From positions 3,782,001 to 3,846,000 of the forward strand of contig OY829843.1 of the NCBI GenBank assembly GCA_963691885.1: a DNA stretch of 64,000 nucleotides, written 5' to 3'. Shown in pieces: positions 34,680 to 43,849 of this stretch (the first letter of the stretch is position 1; each line of letters begins with the position of its first letter). This DNA is from G963691885 sp963691885 (GTDB lineage: Bacteria > Pseudomonadota > Alphaproteobacteria > UBA8366 > Aestuariispiraceae). The notes beneath the pieces are model-generated. The model saw nothing but the letters and a program-made list of their open reading frames with translations. It was not told the DNA's origin and did no database searches. The translations under genes were made by a program, and so were the position numbers.

Positions 34680-35702
34680 AGATGCTATTGATAAAAGAAT
34701 TTTTCTTACCAATTCGCTTTGTCGGGATACCTCAAGTTTGGCGAAAATCTTTTTAAGATAGGTTCTTGCGGAACTTTTTGTAATGCCGCATTTTTCGGCA
34801 GCTTCATCTAGCGATGAGCCGCTAACTAACGCTGCTGTTAACCTAGCTTCTGCGATCGTCAAATCAAACATAGAGTTCAACAAATTTGGATCTGGTGGAT
34901 TTGCAAATAGTTCCTTAAATACGAAAATACAGACGAGATCGTGGGTACTGTTGCTGTTATCTTGATACGGCATAACCGTGATACGAACTGGATGTTCGTC
35001 GTCGCATTCGAGAGTTGCCCCGAGGCTTGTGCGCTCTGACAATGACTCAGATATTGTTTCATGAAGGCGCGTCGTCATCAATGCGTTTGAACCACGGCAT
35101 ATGCCGGCTGGGTCAAGGCTTATCCCGCGGCTGCCCCTAATGATGCATTTTGCTTTTGAATTGAGGAACATCGCTTTTCCACGGGCATCTGACACGACGA
35201 CGCCATATGGAATGAAATCTAGGGCGCGTGCAGGTATGGATGATGAGCGTGGTAAGTCATTATGCTGAGTATCCAAGATGCTACTTTGCTTTCGCTTATG
35301 AGAGAGCGCATTTTCAATACCCGAGACAAGATTTTCTATTTTGCAGGGCTTTAAGTAGTATCTAAATACTTGGGCCTTGTTAATAGAGGCGATAGCCGTA
35401 CTCACCTCTTTGGTAGCCGTTAGAATTATACACAATGTAGGTATTGAATGTTTGCAAATGTATGCCGCTATGTCGATCCCGTTAAGTTCAGGCATTTCAA
35501 TGTCGAGCACCGCAACGTCTGGCGGATTGGAACGGATTGCGTCTAGTGCATGTTTTGGGTTGTCGTAATACTCAACATCCCAAATATCTCTCCATGATCG
35601 TAGATTTCTTCGTATGCTATCCAATATACGGACATCATCATCTACAAAGATAATTCTGGGATGTTCAGTTTGAATTCTTGGTGGTTCTGTTGATATCTGC
35701 AT
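34674..35702 (-). CDS. Response regulator with PAS-like and LuxR-type DNA-binding domains (HnoC-like position)
   Basis: 342 aa. REC domain (about 15-135) with FVDDDVR, D67 in VAVLDIEMPELNGI and YYLKPCKIENL; a PAS-like middle (about 160-270, LDFIPYGVVVSDARGKAMFL); and a C-terminal LuxR-type helix-turn-helix (about 280-340) with LTIAEARLTAALVSG and GITKSSARTYLKKIFAKLEV. It is the only DNA-binding regulator among the receivers and lies on the opposite strand from the rest, a layout fitting a regulator that controls its own cluster. In the Shewanella Hno network the DNA-binding receiver is HnoC; orthology is inferred from context only. Confidence 0.86.
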   Translation of the reverse strand: MQISTEPPRIQTEHPRIIFVDDDVRILDSIRRNLRSWRDIWDVEYYDNPKHALDAIRSNPPDVAVLDIEMPELNGIDIAAYICKHSIPTLCIILTATKEVSTAIASINKAQVFRYYLKPCKIENLVSGIENALSHKRKQSSILDTQHNDLPRSSSIPARALDFIPYGVVVSDARGKAMFLNSKAKCIIRGSRGISLDPAGICRGSNALMTTRLHETISESLSERTSLGATLECDDEHPVRITVMPYQDNSNSTHDLVCIFVFKELFANPPDPNLLNSMFDLTIAEARLTAALVSGSSLDEAAEKCGITKSSARTYLKKIFAKLEVSRQSELVRKILLSIASL

Positions 35703-35771
35703 TTTACCCTCATTTGTGGGTATTGTTTAGTAAATTTAGGTGTGAAAGTACAGAAAAAGTTAGGTTATACT

Positions 35772-36974
35772 ATGCGCCGAGTTTTAGTGGTCGATGATGA
35801 TGAGTTCGTTATAGCTGGCCTTAGACGAATTATCCCAAGAGATTATGAAGTGATATCCTCAACATCTGGGGCTGAGGCACTGGAATTTTTGCGGGTTGAC
35901 CGAAAAGTTTTTGCGATAATTAGTGATGCAAGCATGCCGAACATGGACGGTATCCGTTTCTTGGAGAGTGCGCGGGTGATAGCGCCGCATACGCCAAGAG
36001 TTTTATTAACAGGACGCACGGATAAGCGGACAGTAATAGAGTCAATCAACATTGCAGGCGTGTTTCATTTTTTGGAGAAGCCTGTCCACAGCAAAGCTCT
36101 GATTAGCTGCCTCGAAGATTGCTGCTCGGTCTACCTTGACGCAGTGCGAAAGTCGAAGTTGCTTTTTGAAAGTGATTTCGAACAAATGTTACATTTGGAG
36201 TTTTCAAAAGACAACTTTTTGGATCAGCTATCACTTGCCTTTCAGCCTCGGATTGACGCTAGAAATGGAGGACTTGCGGGAGTTGAAGCTCTGTTGCGAT
36301 GGCGGCACCCGATTCAAGGTGCTATTTCTCCTGATGTTTTCATACCGATCGCTGAAAAAAGTCGAGCAATAGAGGTCATCACGAACTGGGTTGTTGAAAA
36401 GTCGTGTCAATTTTGGGCCAGATGCATCTCGCGATACGATACAAATGCTGTGATCGCAATTAATGTGCCTCCATCCTTGGTTCAAAGCGGTTTTTTGTTT
36501 GATTTGGTTAGTGAGTCTTTGTTGAAGCATGATATGGACCCGAGCTCGTTTGAAATTGAAATAACTGAAGGCACTGAATTGGCCAATTCGCCCGATGTTC
36601 TTGCCTCAATTTCAAAGCTCAAGCGTCTAGGAATTTCAATTTCCATCGATGATTTTGGATCTGGGCATACTTCTATTTCTTATCTTCAATTTGTTGATAT
36701 TAATGGCCTCAAGATCGACAAGAAGTTGGTTTTGAATGCTCCAAACTGCTCTCGTGAAACAGAAATCCTGCGCTCAATTGTAAATATGGCAAATGCATTG
36801 GGCCTCAAAGTCATCGCTGAAGGTGTAGAATGCGAGACGCACGCTGCTTTGGTGAAAGAACTCGGTGTGGATGAAATGCAGGGATTTCATTTTGGCAAAC
36901 CAATGCAGATGTCAGCTTTTGCCGACTGGTTGCGGTGTTATAAGCCGAATTGGTTGGCGGTTAATTTGTCCTAA
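35772..36974 (+). CDS. hnoB: Response regulator with EAL domain (c-di-GMP phosphodiesterase, HnoB-like)
   Basis: 400 aa from ATG 35772; GTG 35742 is an alternative start. REC domain with VLVVDDDEFV, D52 in ISDASMPNMDG and FLEKPVHSKAL. The EAL domain (about 145-390) keeps the catalytic set: GVEALLRWRHP, AINVPPSLV, FEIEITEG, ISIDDFGSGHTSISYL, GLKIDKKLV, VIAEGVEC and MQGFHFGKPM, so it should hydrolyse c-di-GMP. In Shewanella, HnoB is a REC-EAL enzyme phosphorylated by the H-NOX kinase. The gene starts 69 nt from the divergent LuxR-type regulator and leads the run to the H-NOX genes. Confidence 0.9.
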   Translation: MRRVLVVDDDEFVIAGLRRIIPRDYEVISSTSGAEALEFLRVDRKVFAIISDASMPNMDGIRFLESARVIAPHTPRVLLTGRTDKRTVIESINIAGVFHFLEKPVHSKALISCLEDCCSVYLDAVRKSKLLFESDFEQMLHLEFSKDNFLDQLSLAFQPRIDARNGGLAGVEALLRWRHPIQGAISPDVFIPIAEKSRAIEVITNWVVEKSCQFWARCISRYDTNAVIAINVPPSLVQSGFLFDLVSESLLKHDMDPSSFEIEITEGTELANSPDVLASISKLKRLGISISIDDFGSGHTSISYLQFVDINGLKIDKKLVLNAPNCSRETEILRSIVNMANALGLKVIAEGVECETHAALVKELGVDEMQGFHFGKPMQMSAFADWLRCYKPNWLAVNLS

Positions 36975-37000
36975 GTGCGAGCTACGAATGGAACGCTGTG

Positions 37001-38161
37001 ATGGAACAAGTCCTATTTGTTGACGATGATCGAAGCTTATTAGATGGAATGCGTCGGACCTTGTATAAGTCTTACAAGGTGGATTGCGCTGAGGGTCCCG
37101 CGGAGGCTTTTAAAAGGCTCTCGGAAGGGACTAAATATTCAGTAATCGTATCTGATATGCGTATGCCGGAAATGGACGGGGTAGAGTTTTTCTCCAAGGT
37201 TTCAAACAAATATCCAGACCCCATTCGCATAATGCTTACTGGCAACAATGATCTGCAAACTGCCATCAATGCCGTAAATCTAGGGCATATATTTTGTTTT
37301 CTCAACAAGCCATGTGACAAAAATGAGTTGGTTACGGCGATTGATTCTGCGATTCAACAGTTCCGATTGAAGGACTTGGAACGAGACCTGTTGGAGAGAA
37401 CTCTAGCTGGTAGCGTTAAGGTGCTATTGGATGTCATGCGCTACACAAATCCACTAGCGTTTGGGCGTACGTGTGCGATAAGAAAGCTTGCCCTTGACTT
37501 AGCTCAAAATTTGGGAGAGCGAAATCTTTGGGAAGTAAAAATTGCAACCATGCTTTCTACAATAGGATGGCTAAGTGTTCCGGAATTTATAATTGAAAAA
37601 GTGATAGCTCGTAAGGAACTTGATCCTTCTGAGCATGAGTTAGTTAGGCAACACACAGAGGTTGCATATAATCTGTTGAGTGTCGTGCCCCGGTTGGAGC
37701 AAGTGGCAAATATAGTGCGATTTCAGGATTTGAATTTTGATGGCAGCGGTAGCGATGTGGGATCAGCATTTTTCGGTGAAGATATTCCGTTATGTAGTAG
37801 AGTGTTGAAAGTACTCAATTCCGTTACACCTTTAAATTCAACCAGACCTCCAACAATTGAAGCGGTTGACAAGCTGCCGATGGACGGACGCGAGTATGAT
37901 CCGGTTGTTATTGTCGCTTTGAAGGACATCTTGTCACACCAAGTAGGTACAGATGTAGATGAATTACGTACATACTTGGAGGTTCCTCCGAAGAGTGTTC
38001 GTGCAGGTGACATGCTGGAGGAAAATTTACACGGCGCAGACGGTTCGCTACTGTTAACTGCTGGCAATGAGATTTCGGAATTTCACATTGCAAAATTGAG
38101 ACAAAACGAAAAATTCATGAAATTGGCGAGTATGGTCCACATTTCAAGAAGCATCTTTTAA
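37001..38161 (+). CDS. hnoD: Response regulator with degenerate HD-GYP domain (HnoD-like)
   Basis: 386 aa from ATG 37001 (GTG 36998 is adjacent). REC domain with VLFVDDDRSL, D52 in IVSDMRMPEMDGV and FLNKPCDKNEL. The C-terminal domain has the HD-GYP layout but lacks its catalytic residues: ATMLSTIGWLSVP stands where active enzymes have an H-D pair before IGK, and no GYP motif follows FDGSGSDVG. So it is not expected to hydrolyse c-di-GMP. In the Hno network HnoD is just such a REC-degenerate HD-GYP protein that modulates HnoB. Directly follows the EAL gene. Confidence 0.88.
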   Translation: MEQVLFVDDDRSLLDGMRRTLYKSYKVDCAEGPAEAFKRLSEGTKYSVIVSDMRMPEMDGVEFFSKVSNKYPDPIRIMLTGNNDLQTAINAVNLGHIFCFLNKPCDKNELVTAIDSAIQQFRLKDLERDLLERTLAGSVKVLLDVMRYTNPLAFGRTCAIRKLALDLAQNLGERNLWEVKIATMLSTIGWLSVPEFIIEKVIARKELDPSEHELVRQHTEVAYNLLSVVPRLEQVANIVRFQDLNFDGSGSDVGSAFFGEDIPLCSRVLKVLNSVTPLNSTRPPTIEAVDKLPMDGREYDPVVIVALKDILSHQVGTDVDELRTYLEVPPKSVRAGDMLEENLHGADGSLLLTAGNEISEFHIAKLRQNEKFMKLASMVHISRSIF

Positions 38162-38181
38162 CACGTAAAGAGCGTCGTATC

Positions 38182-38736
38182 GTGAAGGGCGAGATTTTCG
38201 TGGAATTTGTTAATATGGTTGAGGAGCGGTTCGGGCTCGATTTGGCCGATCGTACGCTTGAGCATGGAGAGTTGGCTACCAAACGTGTTTACACGAGTGT
38301 AGGTGATTATGATCATGAAGAATTAGTTTCTTTGGTCTCGGCGCTGTCTATTGAAACAGGTCTAACCTGTACTGATTTGATGCACCGTTTTGGTAAATTC
38401 TTATTTGCGCGTTTGGCACTTGGACACAACGAATGTATACATGGGTATGACAACGTTTTCGACCTGTTTGTTGATTTGGAGGGCGTCATTCATAACAGCG
38501 TGCAGAAGTTATACCCTAATGCCGAACTACCATCTATCGAGGTTAGAGTTATCGATGAAACAACGATCGAGGTAAAGTATTATTCTAAAAGGGGTTTCGC
38601 CGACTTATGCCACGGATTGGCCGATGGTTGCATTCACTTTTTTCAAGAGCCTATAAATGTGGAGCGCTTAGCCTGTTCTGATAATGATCAAACATCATGT
38701 ACTCTGTTCCTATCGAAAGTTGAATGGATTGTATGA
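38182..38736 (+). CDS. hnoX: H-NOX haem nitric-oxide sensor
   Basis: 184 aa, GTG start chosen because family members begin MKGxIF. Haem NO/O2-binding domain alone. Proximal haem ligand H104 in GVIHNSVQKLYPNAELP, conserved P117, and the haem-propionate motif Y-x-S-x-R at 133-137 (KYYSKRG). The start EIFVEFVNMVEERFGLD and DLCHGLADGCIHFF are typical. No obvious distal tyrosine is evident, consistent with NO selectivity rather than O2 binding. The stop overlaps the next kinase start (ATGA). Known role of such pairs: NO binding to H-NOX inhibits the kinase, changing biofilm state. Confidence 0.93.
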   Translation: MKGEIFVEFVNMVEERFGLDLADRTLEHGELATKRVYTSVGDYDHEELVSLVSALSIETGLTCTDLMHRFGKFLFARLALGHNECIHGYDNVFDLFVDLEGVIHNSVQKLYPNAELPSIEVRVIDETTIEVKYYSKRGFADLCHGLADGCIHFFQEPINVERLACSDNDQTSCTLFLSKVEWIV

Positions 38737-40046
38737 CAAGGACAAAGCATCCAGATGGCGGGTCAAATTTCGCAATGCTTGAACGTCGTTTCAAGAGAGA
38801 ACGGGCGGCGAGAAAGGCAGCGGAAAAACTTTTAGAAGAAAAGAGCCAGGAATTATATATTGCACGACTGGATGCAGAAGTCAGTCTAGACGCTATGTTG
38901 AACGCCATAGAATCGTTGCGTGATGGCTTTGCAATAGTTGACCTAGATTTCTGTATTGTGCGTTCGAATAGTGCTTTCAATGAGATCCTTGAACGCTGTA
39001 CTGGCTCTTCTGTCGTTAAACAGAACTTGTTGGTAACACTAACCGAGATATGTCCTGCGGAGACCGATTTTACTTCACATCAAGATTCAATTTTGAATGC
39101 TTTACGGCACAGTTCGACTTATGAATTTGCAGGGGTGAATGGGATCGTATTAGAATTGTCGGCTGGTGATGTTTTGGCGTTTGGTCAGACGGTAATCTTA
39201 CGAGATATTGTAGGTTATAAGCGTGAGGAGGAGCGCAAATCTGCGGCTAGAAAATCACAAGCCCTGGGGTCCTTGGCAGGTGGTATAGCGCACGAGCTTG
39301 CGACGCCACTTCAATTCATTGGCGATAACCTAACCTTTGTACGAGACAGTTTTGCAACTTTGAATTCTGTATTTGATCACCTATCGGAAGAGTTTTGTGA
39401 CTCATGTGACCGTATGCAGTTGCTGTCTGATGTTTTTGTGCGATACGACATAGACTATATCCGATCAGAACTACCTGCTGCACTCGATGCAGCTGCGAAA
39501 GGTTCATCACAAATCTCTAAAGTTATTTCGGCGATGCGCTTTTACACTGAACAAAACAAAGGTGAGCGTGAACCGGTCGATATTGAAATGCTGCTAAAGA
39601 GTATTGTCACCTTATCTCGAAATAAATGGGTGTACGCTTGTAGTTTTGAAGTTCGTTGTGAGTTAGAAAATACAATTGTAAATGTGATAGCAGATGGCTT
39701 AACGCAAGTATTCTTGAACCTAATCCTAAATTCTGCCGAAGCCATTGGTTCAATGGATAGTAATTTGACGAGGCACCAACACAAAATCCAAATTGTAATA
39801 CGTAGAGTTTCTGATGACCTGATAATTGTGTTTGAAGACACGGGACCGGGTATTGGAGAGAGTAATATCGACAAGGTTTTTGACCCGTTTTTCACCATGA
39901 AACTTGACGGTGAGAGCATGGGGCAGGGTCTTTCAGTATCATCTTCAATTATCAATGATGATCATAACGGTCATCTTAGTGTCTCACGTAGTGTTCTTGG
40001 TGGTGCTCGTTTTGAGATACGGATTCCAGGGTCGTTTGATTATTAG
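38733..40046 (+). CDS. hnoK: H-NOX-associated histidine kinase (HnoK-like)
   Basis: 437 aa from ATG 38733, overlapping the H-NOX stop by 4 nt. N-terminal charged coiled coil (RFKRERAARKAAEKLLEEKS), a PAS-like domain (about 52-160, SLRDGFAIVDLDFCIVRSNS), dimerisation helix with H187 in AGGIAHELATPLQFIGDN, ATPase domain with N box FLNLILNSAEAIGS, G1 EDTGPGI, F box FDPFFTMK and G2 MGQGLSV. Soluble, no receiver. The usual KEFSHP stretch of the other kinases here is diverged (ISKVISAMRFYTEQN). It should donate phosphate to the cluster's receivers under H-NOX control. Confidence 0.92.
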   Translation: MTRTKHPDGGSNFAMLERRFKRERAARKAAEKLLEEKSQELYIARLDAEVSLDAMLNAIESLRDGFAIVDLDFCIVRSNSAFNEILERCTGSSVVKQNLLVTLTEICPAETDFTSHQDSILNALRHSSTYEFAGVNGIVLELSAGDVLAFGQTVILRDIVGYKREEERKSAARKSQALGSLAGGIAHELATPLQFIGDNLTFVRDSFATLNSVFDHLSEEFCDSCDRMQLLSDVFVRYDIDYIRSELPAALDAAAKGSSQISKVISAMRFYTEQNKGEREPVDIEMLLKSIVTLSRNKWVYACSFEVRCELENTIVNVIADGLTQVFLNLILNSAEAIGSMDSNLTRHQHKIQIVIRRVSDDLIIVFEDTGPGIGESNIDKVFDPFFTMKLDGESMGQGLSVSSSIINDDHNGHLSVSRSVLGGARFEIRIPGSFDY

Positions 40047-40133
40047 TTCAGTATCTCCCTTACAGTCCACATTTGGGGATTTTTGCTTGTTTTGCACGTA
40101 TTACCCTCTAATCAAGAAGATCAGGAGGTAGAA

Positions 40134-40571
40134 TTGACCGAAGGTGGGATTGGTAAGGACGTGTCGCGATTGCATTCAATGCTAATTGTAGATGATGACC
40201 ACGAGGTTACGCGTGCACTCAAGCGTTCATTTCGTACTACTTTTGATGTAACGATCGCTAATTGTGGGCGAATAGCACACGAACAGTTGGTTGCGATGAA
40301 CGACGTTGATCTCGTTGTCCTTGACGTGACTATGCCAGATTATGATTCAGTAGAACTAATGCTGGATCTTCGAGCTTCAAATTGCTTTCCGAAAATAATA
40401 CTCATTTCTGGTTGGCGTAAGTCCGTCATGGAATCCGTCGCGGCGTTTGGTTTGGCGAGCGGGTTCGACATAGTTGGTACCCTTCAAAAACCATTCACGC
40501 ATACCATGCTGCTTGAGTTGGCGCTAGAAGCTCTTAAGTCTAATTCGGTTCATACCCCCACGCACGTGTAA
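40134..40571 (+). CDS. Stand-alone receiver-domain response regulator
   Basis: 145 aa from TTG 40134, chosen because AGGAGG lies 5 nt upstream; the frame is open further up but without a better start. REC only: LIVDDDHEVTRALKRSF, D64 in VVLDVTMPDYDSV, the switch residue in ILISGWRKS and LQKPFTHTML. The output domain is absent, so it may be a phosphate sink, a CheY-like motor regulator or a relay. It lies between HnoK and a chemoreceptor gene, so a link to chemotaxis is possible but inferred. Confidence 0.85.
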   Translation: MTEGGIGKDVSRLHSMLIVDDDHEVTRALKRSFRTTFDVTIANCGRIAHEQLVAMNDVDLVVLDVTMPDYDSVELMLDLRASNCFPKIILISGWRKSVMESVAAFGLASGFDIVGTLQKPFTHTMLLELALEALKSNSVHTPTHV

Positions 40572-40751
40572 TCGAAAAATACTCGTGTTTCTTATCGAGA
40601 GAAAGATCAACTTGGGGTGGAGGTGGTCAGATTGTTCAAAGATTAAAAAACAAAGCACTTAAAGCGTTCAAAGGGCAGAGGGTGCTTGGAAGCAACACAC
40701 CCATCAAAATAACCATGGCCGAAAGCAAAGGTAAATTAAAAGAGGATACAA

Positions 40752-43403
40752 ATGTTTAAACGGATGAAAATTAAGACAAAGCTGATTTTTGGTTCTTTGC
40801 CAGCATTGCTTCTGATGGTTTTGCTCGCGGCTGAAGCTCTATGGTCTATGGACTCAATTGTTAATTCGGCACAATGGGTCAGTCATACACACAAGGTAAT
40901 CGGAAAAGGTAACGAGATATTAGCCTCAGCCGTTGATATGGAGACGGGAATGAGGGGGTACTTGTTATCTGGGCGTGAAAGTTTTTTGGAACCCTACAAA
41001 AGCGGCGGTGAAGCGGCTTTTCAACAAATTGAAGATCTGAAAGAGACGGTAAACGATAATCCAGGACAAGTTGCTCGACTTGATCGGGCTGCTGCCGTGT
41101 TGCGCGGTTGGCAGAGCGAAGTCGCTGACTCAAACATTGTTCTGCGTAGAGAAATCGGTAACGCGCAAACCATGAATGACATGGCTGACTTGGTTAGTGA
41201 GGAACGTGGCAAACAGTTTTTTGACAAGTTTCGGGAACAAGTTGCCCTTTTTGTGGGGCGTGAACGAAAGTTGTTAAGTGAAAGAATGGAATCGTCGGCC
41301 GCTGCTGAAGCTTCTTTAAGGCAAGGGCTTGAGGTTATTGGTAATGCGACTGATTGGGTGAACCATACACATGAGGTATTGGAGGTAGTTAACGGTTTAG
41401 TTGCCCATGCTGTAGACATGGAAACGGGTATGCGTGGTTTTCTTCTCGGTGGTCAGGATACCTTTTTAGAGCCGTACGTTTCGGGAAATAAGGGATTCTT
41501 CGAAGGGATCCGAGCCCTACAAATTAAGGTCAGTGACAATCCAGCCCAAGTTGCACGGTTGGAACGTGCTGAAAACATACTATCAGAATGGATAGACCTT
41601 GTCGTTGAGCCGATGATTGATATGCGGCGCAACGTTGGAACCGGTGTCATTACTTTTGAGGAACTTGTTCGACAGGTTCAGAAGAAGGAAGGAAAAACTT
41701 ACTTCGACTCATTCAGAGTTGCCATGGCGGAATTCGTGAAGGCTGAAAAGGAACTGTTAGGCATCAGATCAAATGAGCAAGTAGACTCAATGCGGTTAGT
41801 TCAATCAAATTTTGACGAAATTATTGCGGCTCATAAATGGGTTGATCATACATATAAAGTAATTGGTGACGCCACGGCAGTTCTTGCGGATGCTGTAGAT
41901 ATTGAAACGGGCATGAGAGGGTTCCTTTTGGCCGGAAGAAAGAATTTTCTTGAGCCATATGACAGGGGAAGGAAAGGATTTGCCGCAAAAACTGAGGAGT
42001 TGGCGACTACTGTTTCCGATAATCCGGTCCAGGTTAGCTTGATCAATGACATGGTAAAAACGATCGATGATTGGCAAACAAATGTGACGGAACCAGCGAT
42101 AGCTCTCCGTGTCGAAATTGGTGACGCAGCCACGATGGACGACATATCAGACTTAGTGGCGGAAGCGCGAGGAAAAAAATTCTTCGATGAGTTCCGTGAA
42201 ATTTTGTCAGCATTTACAGCCGAGGAAGCAGAACTCCTCAAATTAAGAGAGGAAGAAAAACGTGCTACACAATCTGAATCTTCCATGCTCATCTTGGCTG
42301 CTGGCACCGGCGCCATTCTCGTCGCGATTGTAATTGCATGGTTTACTGGCCGCAACATCGCCAAACCAATCGAAGAGATGACTAGCGCTATGAAAAAGCT
42401 TGCCGACGGTGACTTGTCCGCCGAGATTCCTGCAAAAGATAGAGAAGATGAAGCAGGTGAAATGGCTCAAACGTTGGAGGTATTTAAACACAGCATGATC
42501 GAACAAGAATCTTTAAAGGAGCGGGAAATCGAGGAAATGCAGCGGTCCGAAATTCGCGCAAAGAAACTAGCAAACCTTATAGATAATTTTGAGGGGGCGA
42601 TTGTAGAGGTAACGGAAGCACTCTCTAAGTCATCAACAGAGTTGGGCCACACTGCAGAGAGCGTGTCTTCGGCCGCAACAGAAACAGACCATCAGTCTTC
42701 AGCAGTATCGGATTCCGCACAGAAGGCATCTGCAAATGTGCAAACAGTGTCAGCGGCAGCCGAGGAGCTACGAGCATCGATCCACGAAATTGCAAGGCAG
42801 GTGAGCGAGACAGCAAAAATATCCAAGCAAACTGAGGAAACTGTGCGTGAGGCAGAACAGAAAATTAGTTCCCTAGAAGAAAAGGCAAAGGAAATTGGTG
42901 ATGTCACTGCTCTTATCAATGATATTGCTGAACAAACAAACCTGTTGGCGCTAAATGCGACGATTGAGTCAGCGAGAGCTGGCGAAGCTGGCAAGGGTTT
43001 TGCTGTCGTTGCAAATGAAGTTAAAGCTTTGGCTGCTGCGACTGGTGATGCGACTGATAAGATTAATATACAAATTTCTACGATGCAGAATGAAACAAAG
43101 GCTACAGCGGATGCCGTTGCTGAGATCAGCGCCGTGGTAGCGCGTGTAAATGAATATACAGCCTCAATATCAGCTGCAATTGAACAACAATCGACTGCAA
43201 CGGCTGAGATTACGGAAAACGCGGCTCAAGCGTCTACGGCTACAAGTGAAGTTGCCGGCAATATTAAGGGTGTCTCGCAAGTGTCAAAACAAACCGGATC
43301 TGCATCGTCGGAACTACTGAATGTTGCAGGTCAACTGGATACGCGATCGGGTAATATCAAATCAAGTGTCGATCGGTTTTTGGCTGAAGTAAAAAGCGTC
43401 TGA
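40752..43403 (+). CDS. Methyl-accepting chemotaxis protein with three tandem CHASE3-like units
   Basis: 883 aa. Transmembrane helix at about 10-30; a large periplasmic sensor of three repeats of about 160 aa starting at W42, W202 and W363, each with W-V-x-H-T, a D-x-E-T-G-M-R-G signature, a LEPY motif and D-N-P-x-Q-V; second transmembrane helix at about 513-534; HAMP (KPIEEMTSAMKKLADGDLSA); and a signalling domain with the conserved tip IAEQTNLLALNATIESARAG. Single CHASE3 domains are common; a triple array is unusual. Expected to control a CheA kinase encoded elsewhere. Confidence 0.9.
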   Translation: MFKRMKIKTKLIFGSLPALLLMVLLAAEALWSMDSIVNSAQWVSHTHKVIGKGNEILASAVDMETGMRGYLLSGRESFLEPYKSGGEAAFQQIEDLKETVNDNPGQVARLDRAAAVLRGWQSEVADSNIVLRREIGNAQTMNDMADLVSEERGKQFFDKFREQVALFVGRERKLLSERMESSAAAEASLRQGLEVIGNATDWVNHTHEVLEVVNGLVAHAVDMETGMRGFLLGGQDTFLEPYVSGNKGFFEGIRALQIKVSDNPAQVARLERAENILSEWIDLVVEPMIDMRRNVGTGVITFEELVRQVQKKEGKTYFDSFRVAMAEFVKAEKELLGIRSNEQVDSMRLVQSNFDEIIAAHKWVDHTYKVIGDATAVLADAVDIETGMRGFLLAGRKNFLEPYDRGRKGFAAKTEELATTVSDNPVQVSLINDMVKTIDDWQTNVTEPAIALRVEIGDAATMDDISDLVAEARGKKFFDEFREILSAFTAEEAELLKLREEEKRATQSESSMLILAAGTGAILVAIVIAWFTGRNIAKPIEEMTSAMKKLADGDLSAEIPAKDREDEAGEMAQTLEVFKHSMIEQESLKEREIEEMQRSEIRAKKLANLIDNFEGAIVEVTEALSKSSTELGHTAESVSSAATETDHQSSAVSDSAQKASANVQTVSAAAEELRASIHEIARQVSETAKISKQTEETVREAEQKISSLEEKAKEIGDVTALINDIAEQTNLLALNATIESARAGEAGKGFAVVANEVKALAAATGDATDKINIQISTMQNETKATADAVAEISAVVARVNEYTASISAAIEQQSTATAEITENAAQASTATSEVAGNIKGVSQVSKQTGSASSELLNVAGQLDTRSGNIKSSVDRFLAEVKSV

Positions 43404-43849
43404 TGGCAGTGCTCGCTTGAATTGGATGCGATGTTTATGAGGTTAAGTCACTTGGTAATGACTACATATCTGCATTGCAGCATAAACTTCGCATCCGTTT
43501 CCAATAGACGGCGAACCGACGTATCTTGAATAAACTATAGTGAAATATGGTCCCGACGCCTCCGAACAGAAAAGCCAAAAACAGCGTTTGGTTTACCAAA
43601 GCACGGGGTCAGTTTTGATAACACAACAAACAACATGCAACATCAGGAAGTTCACTGAGGTATCGTTGTGAATAATGGTGTTGAGCAGGTAGGTTTGGAA
43701 ACAAACAAACCAGACGTTAAGCGAATGCTGTTTTTCAGATGATTCACCTCTAAAGCTCGTTTGTGGTCAGAATACGCGTTTGGTAAAGGCCATTGTTCGG
43801 CGGTTCATAGTGTTGTGTGTGCATTCCGAATTGGGAAAGGCTAATTGAC
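43404..43849. other. Gap between the chemoreceptor and the PhnD-like gene
   Basis: About 450 bases with no convincing gene on either strand; presumably carries the promoter for the PhnD-like/kinase pair. No clear terminator seen. Confidence 0.5.
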
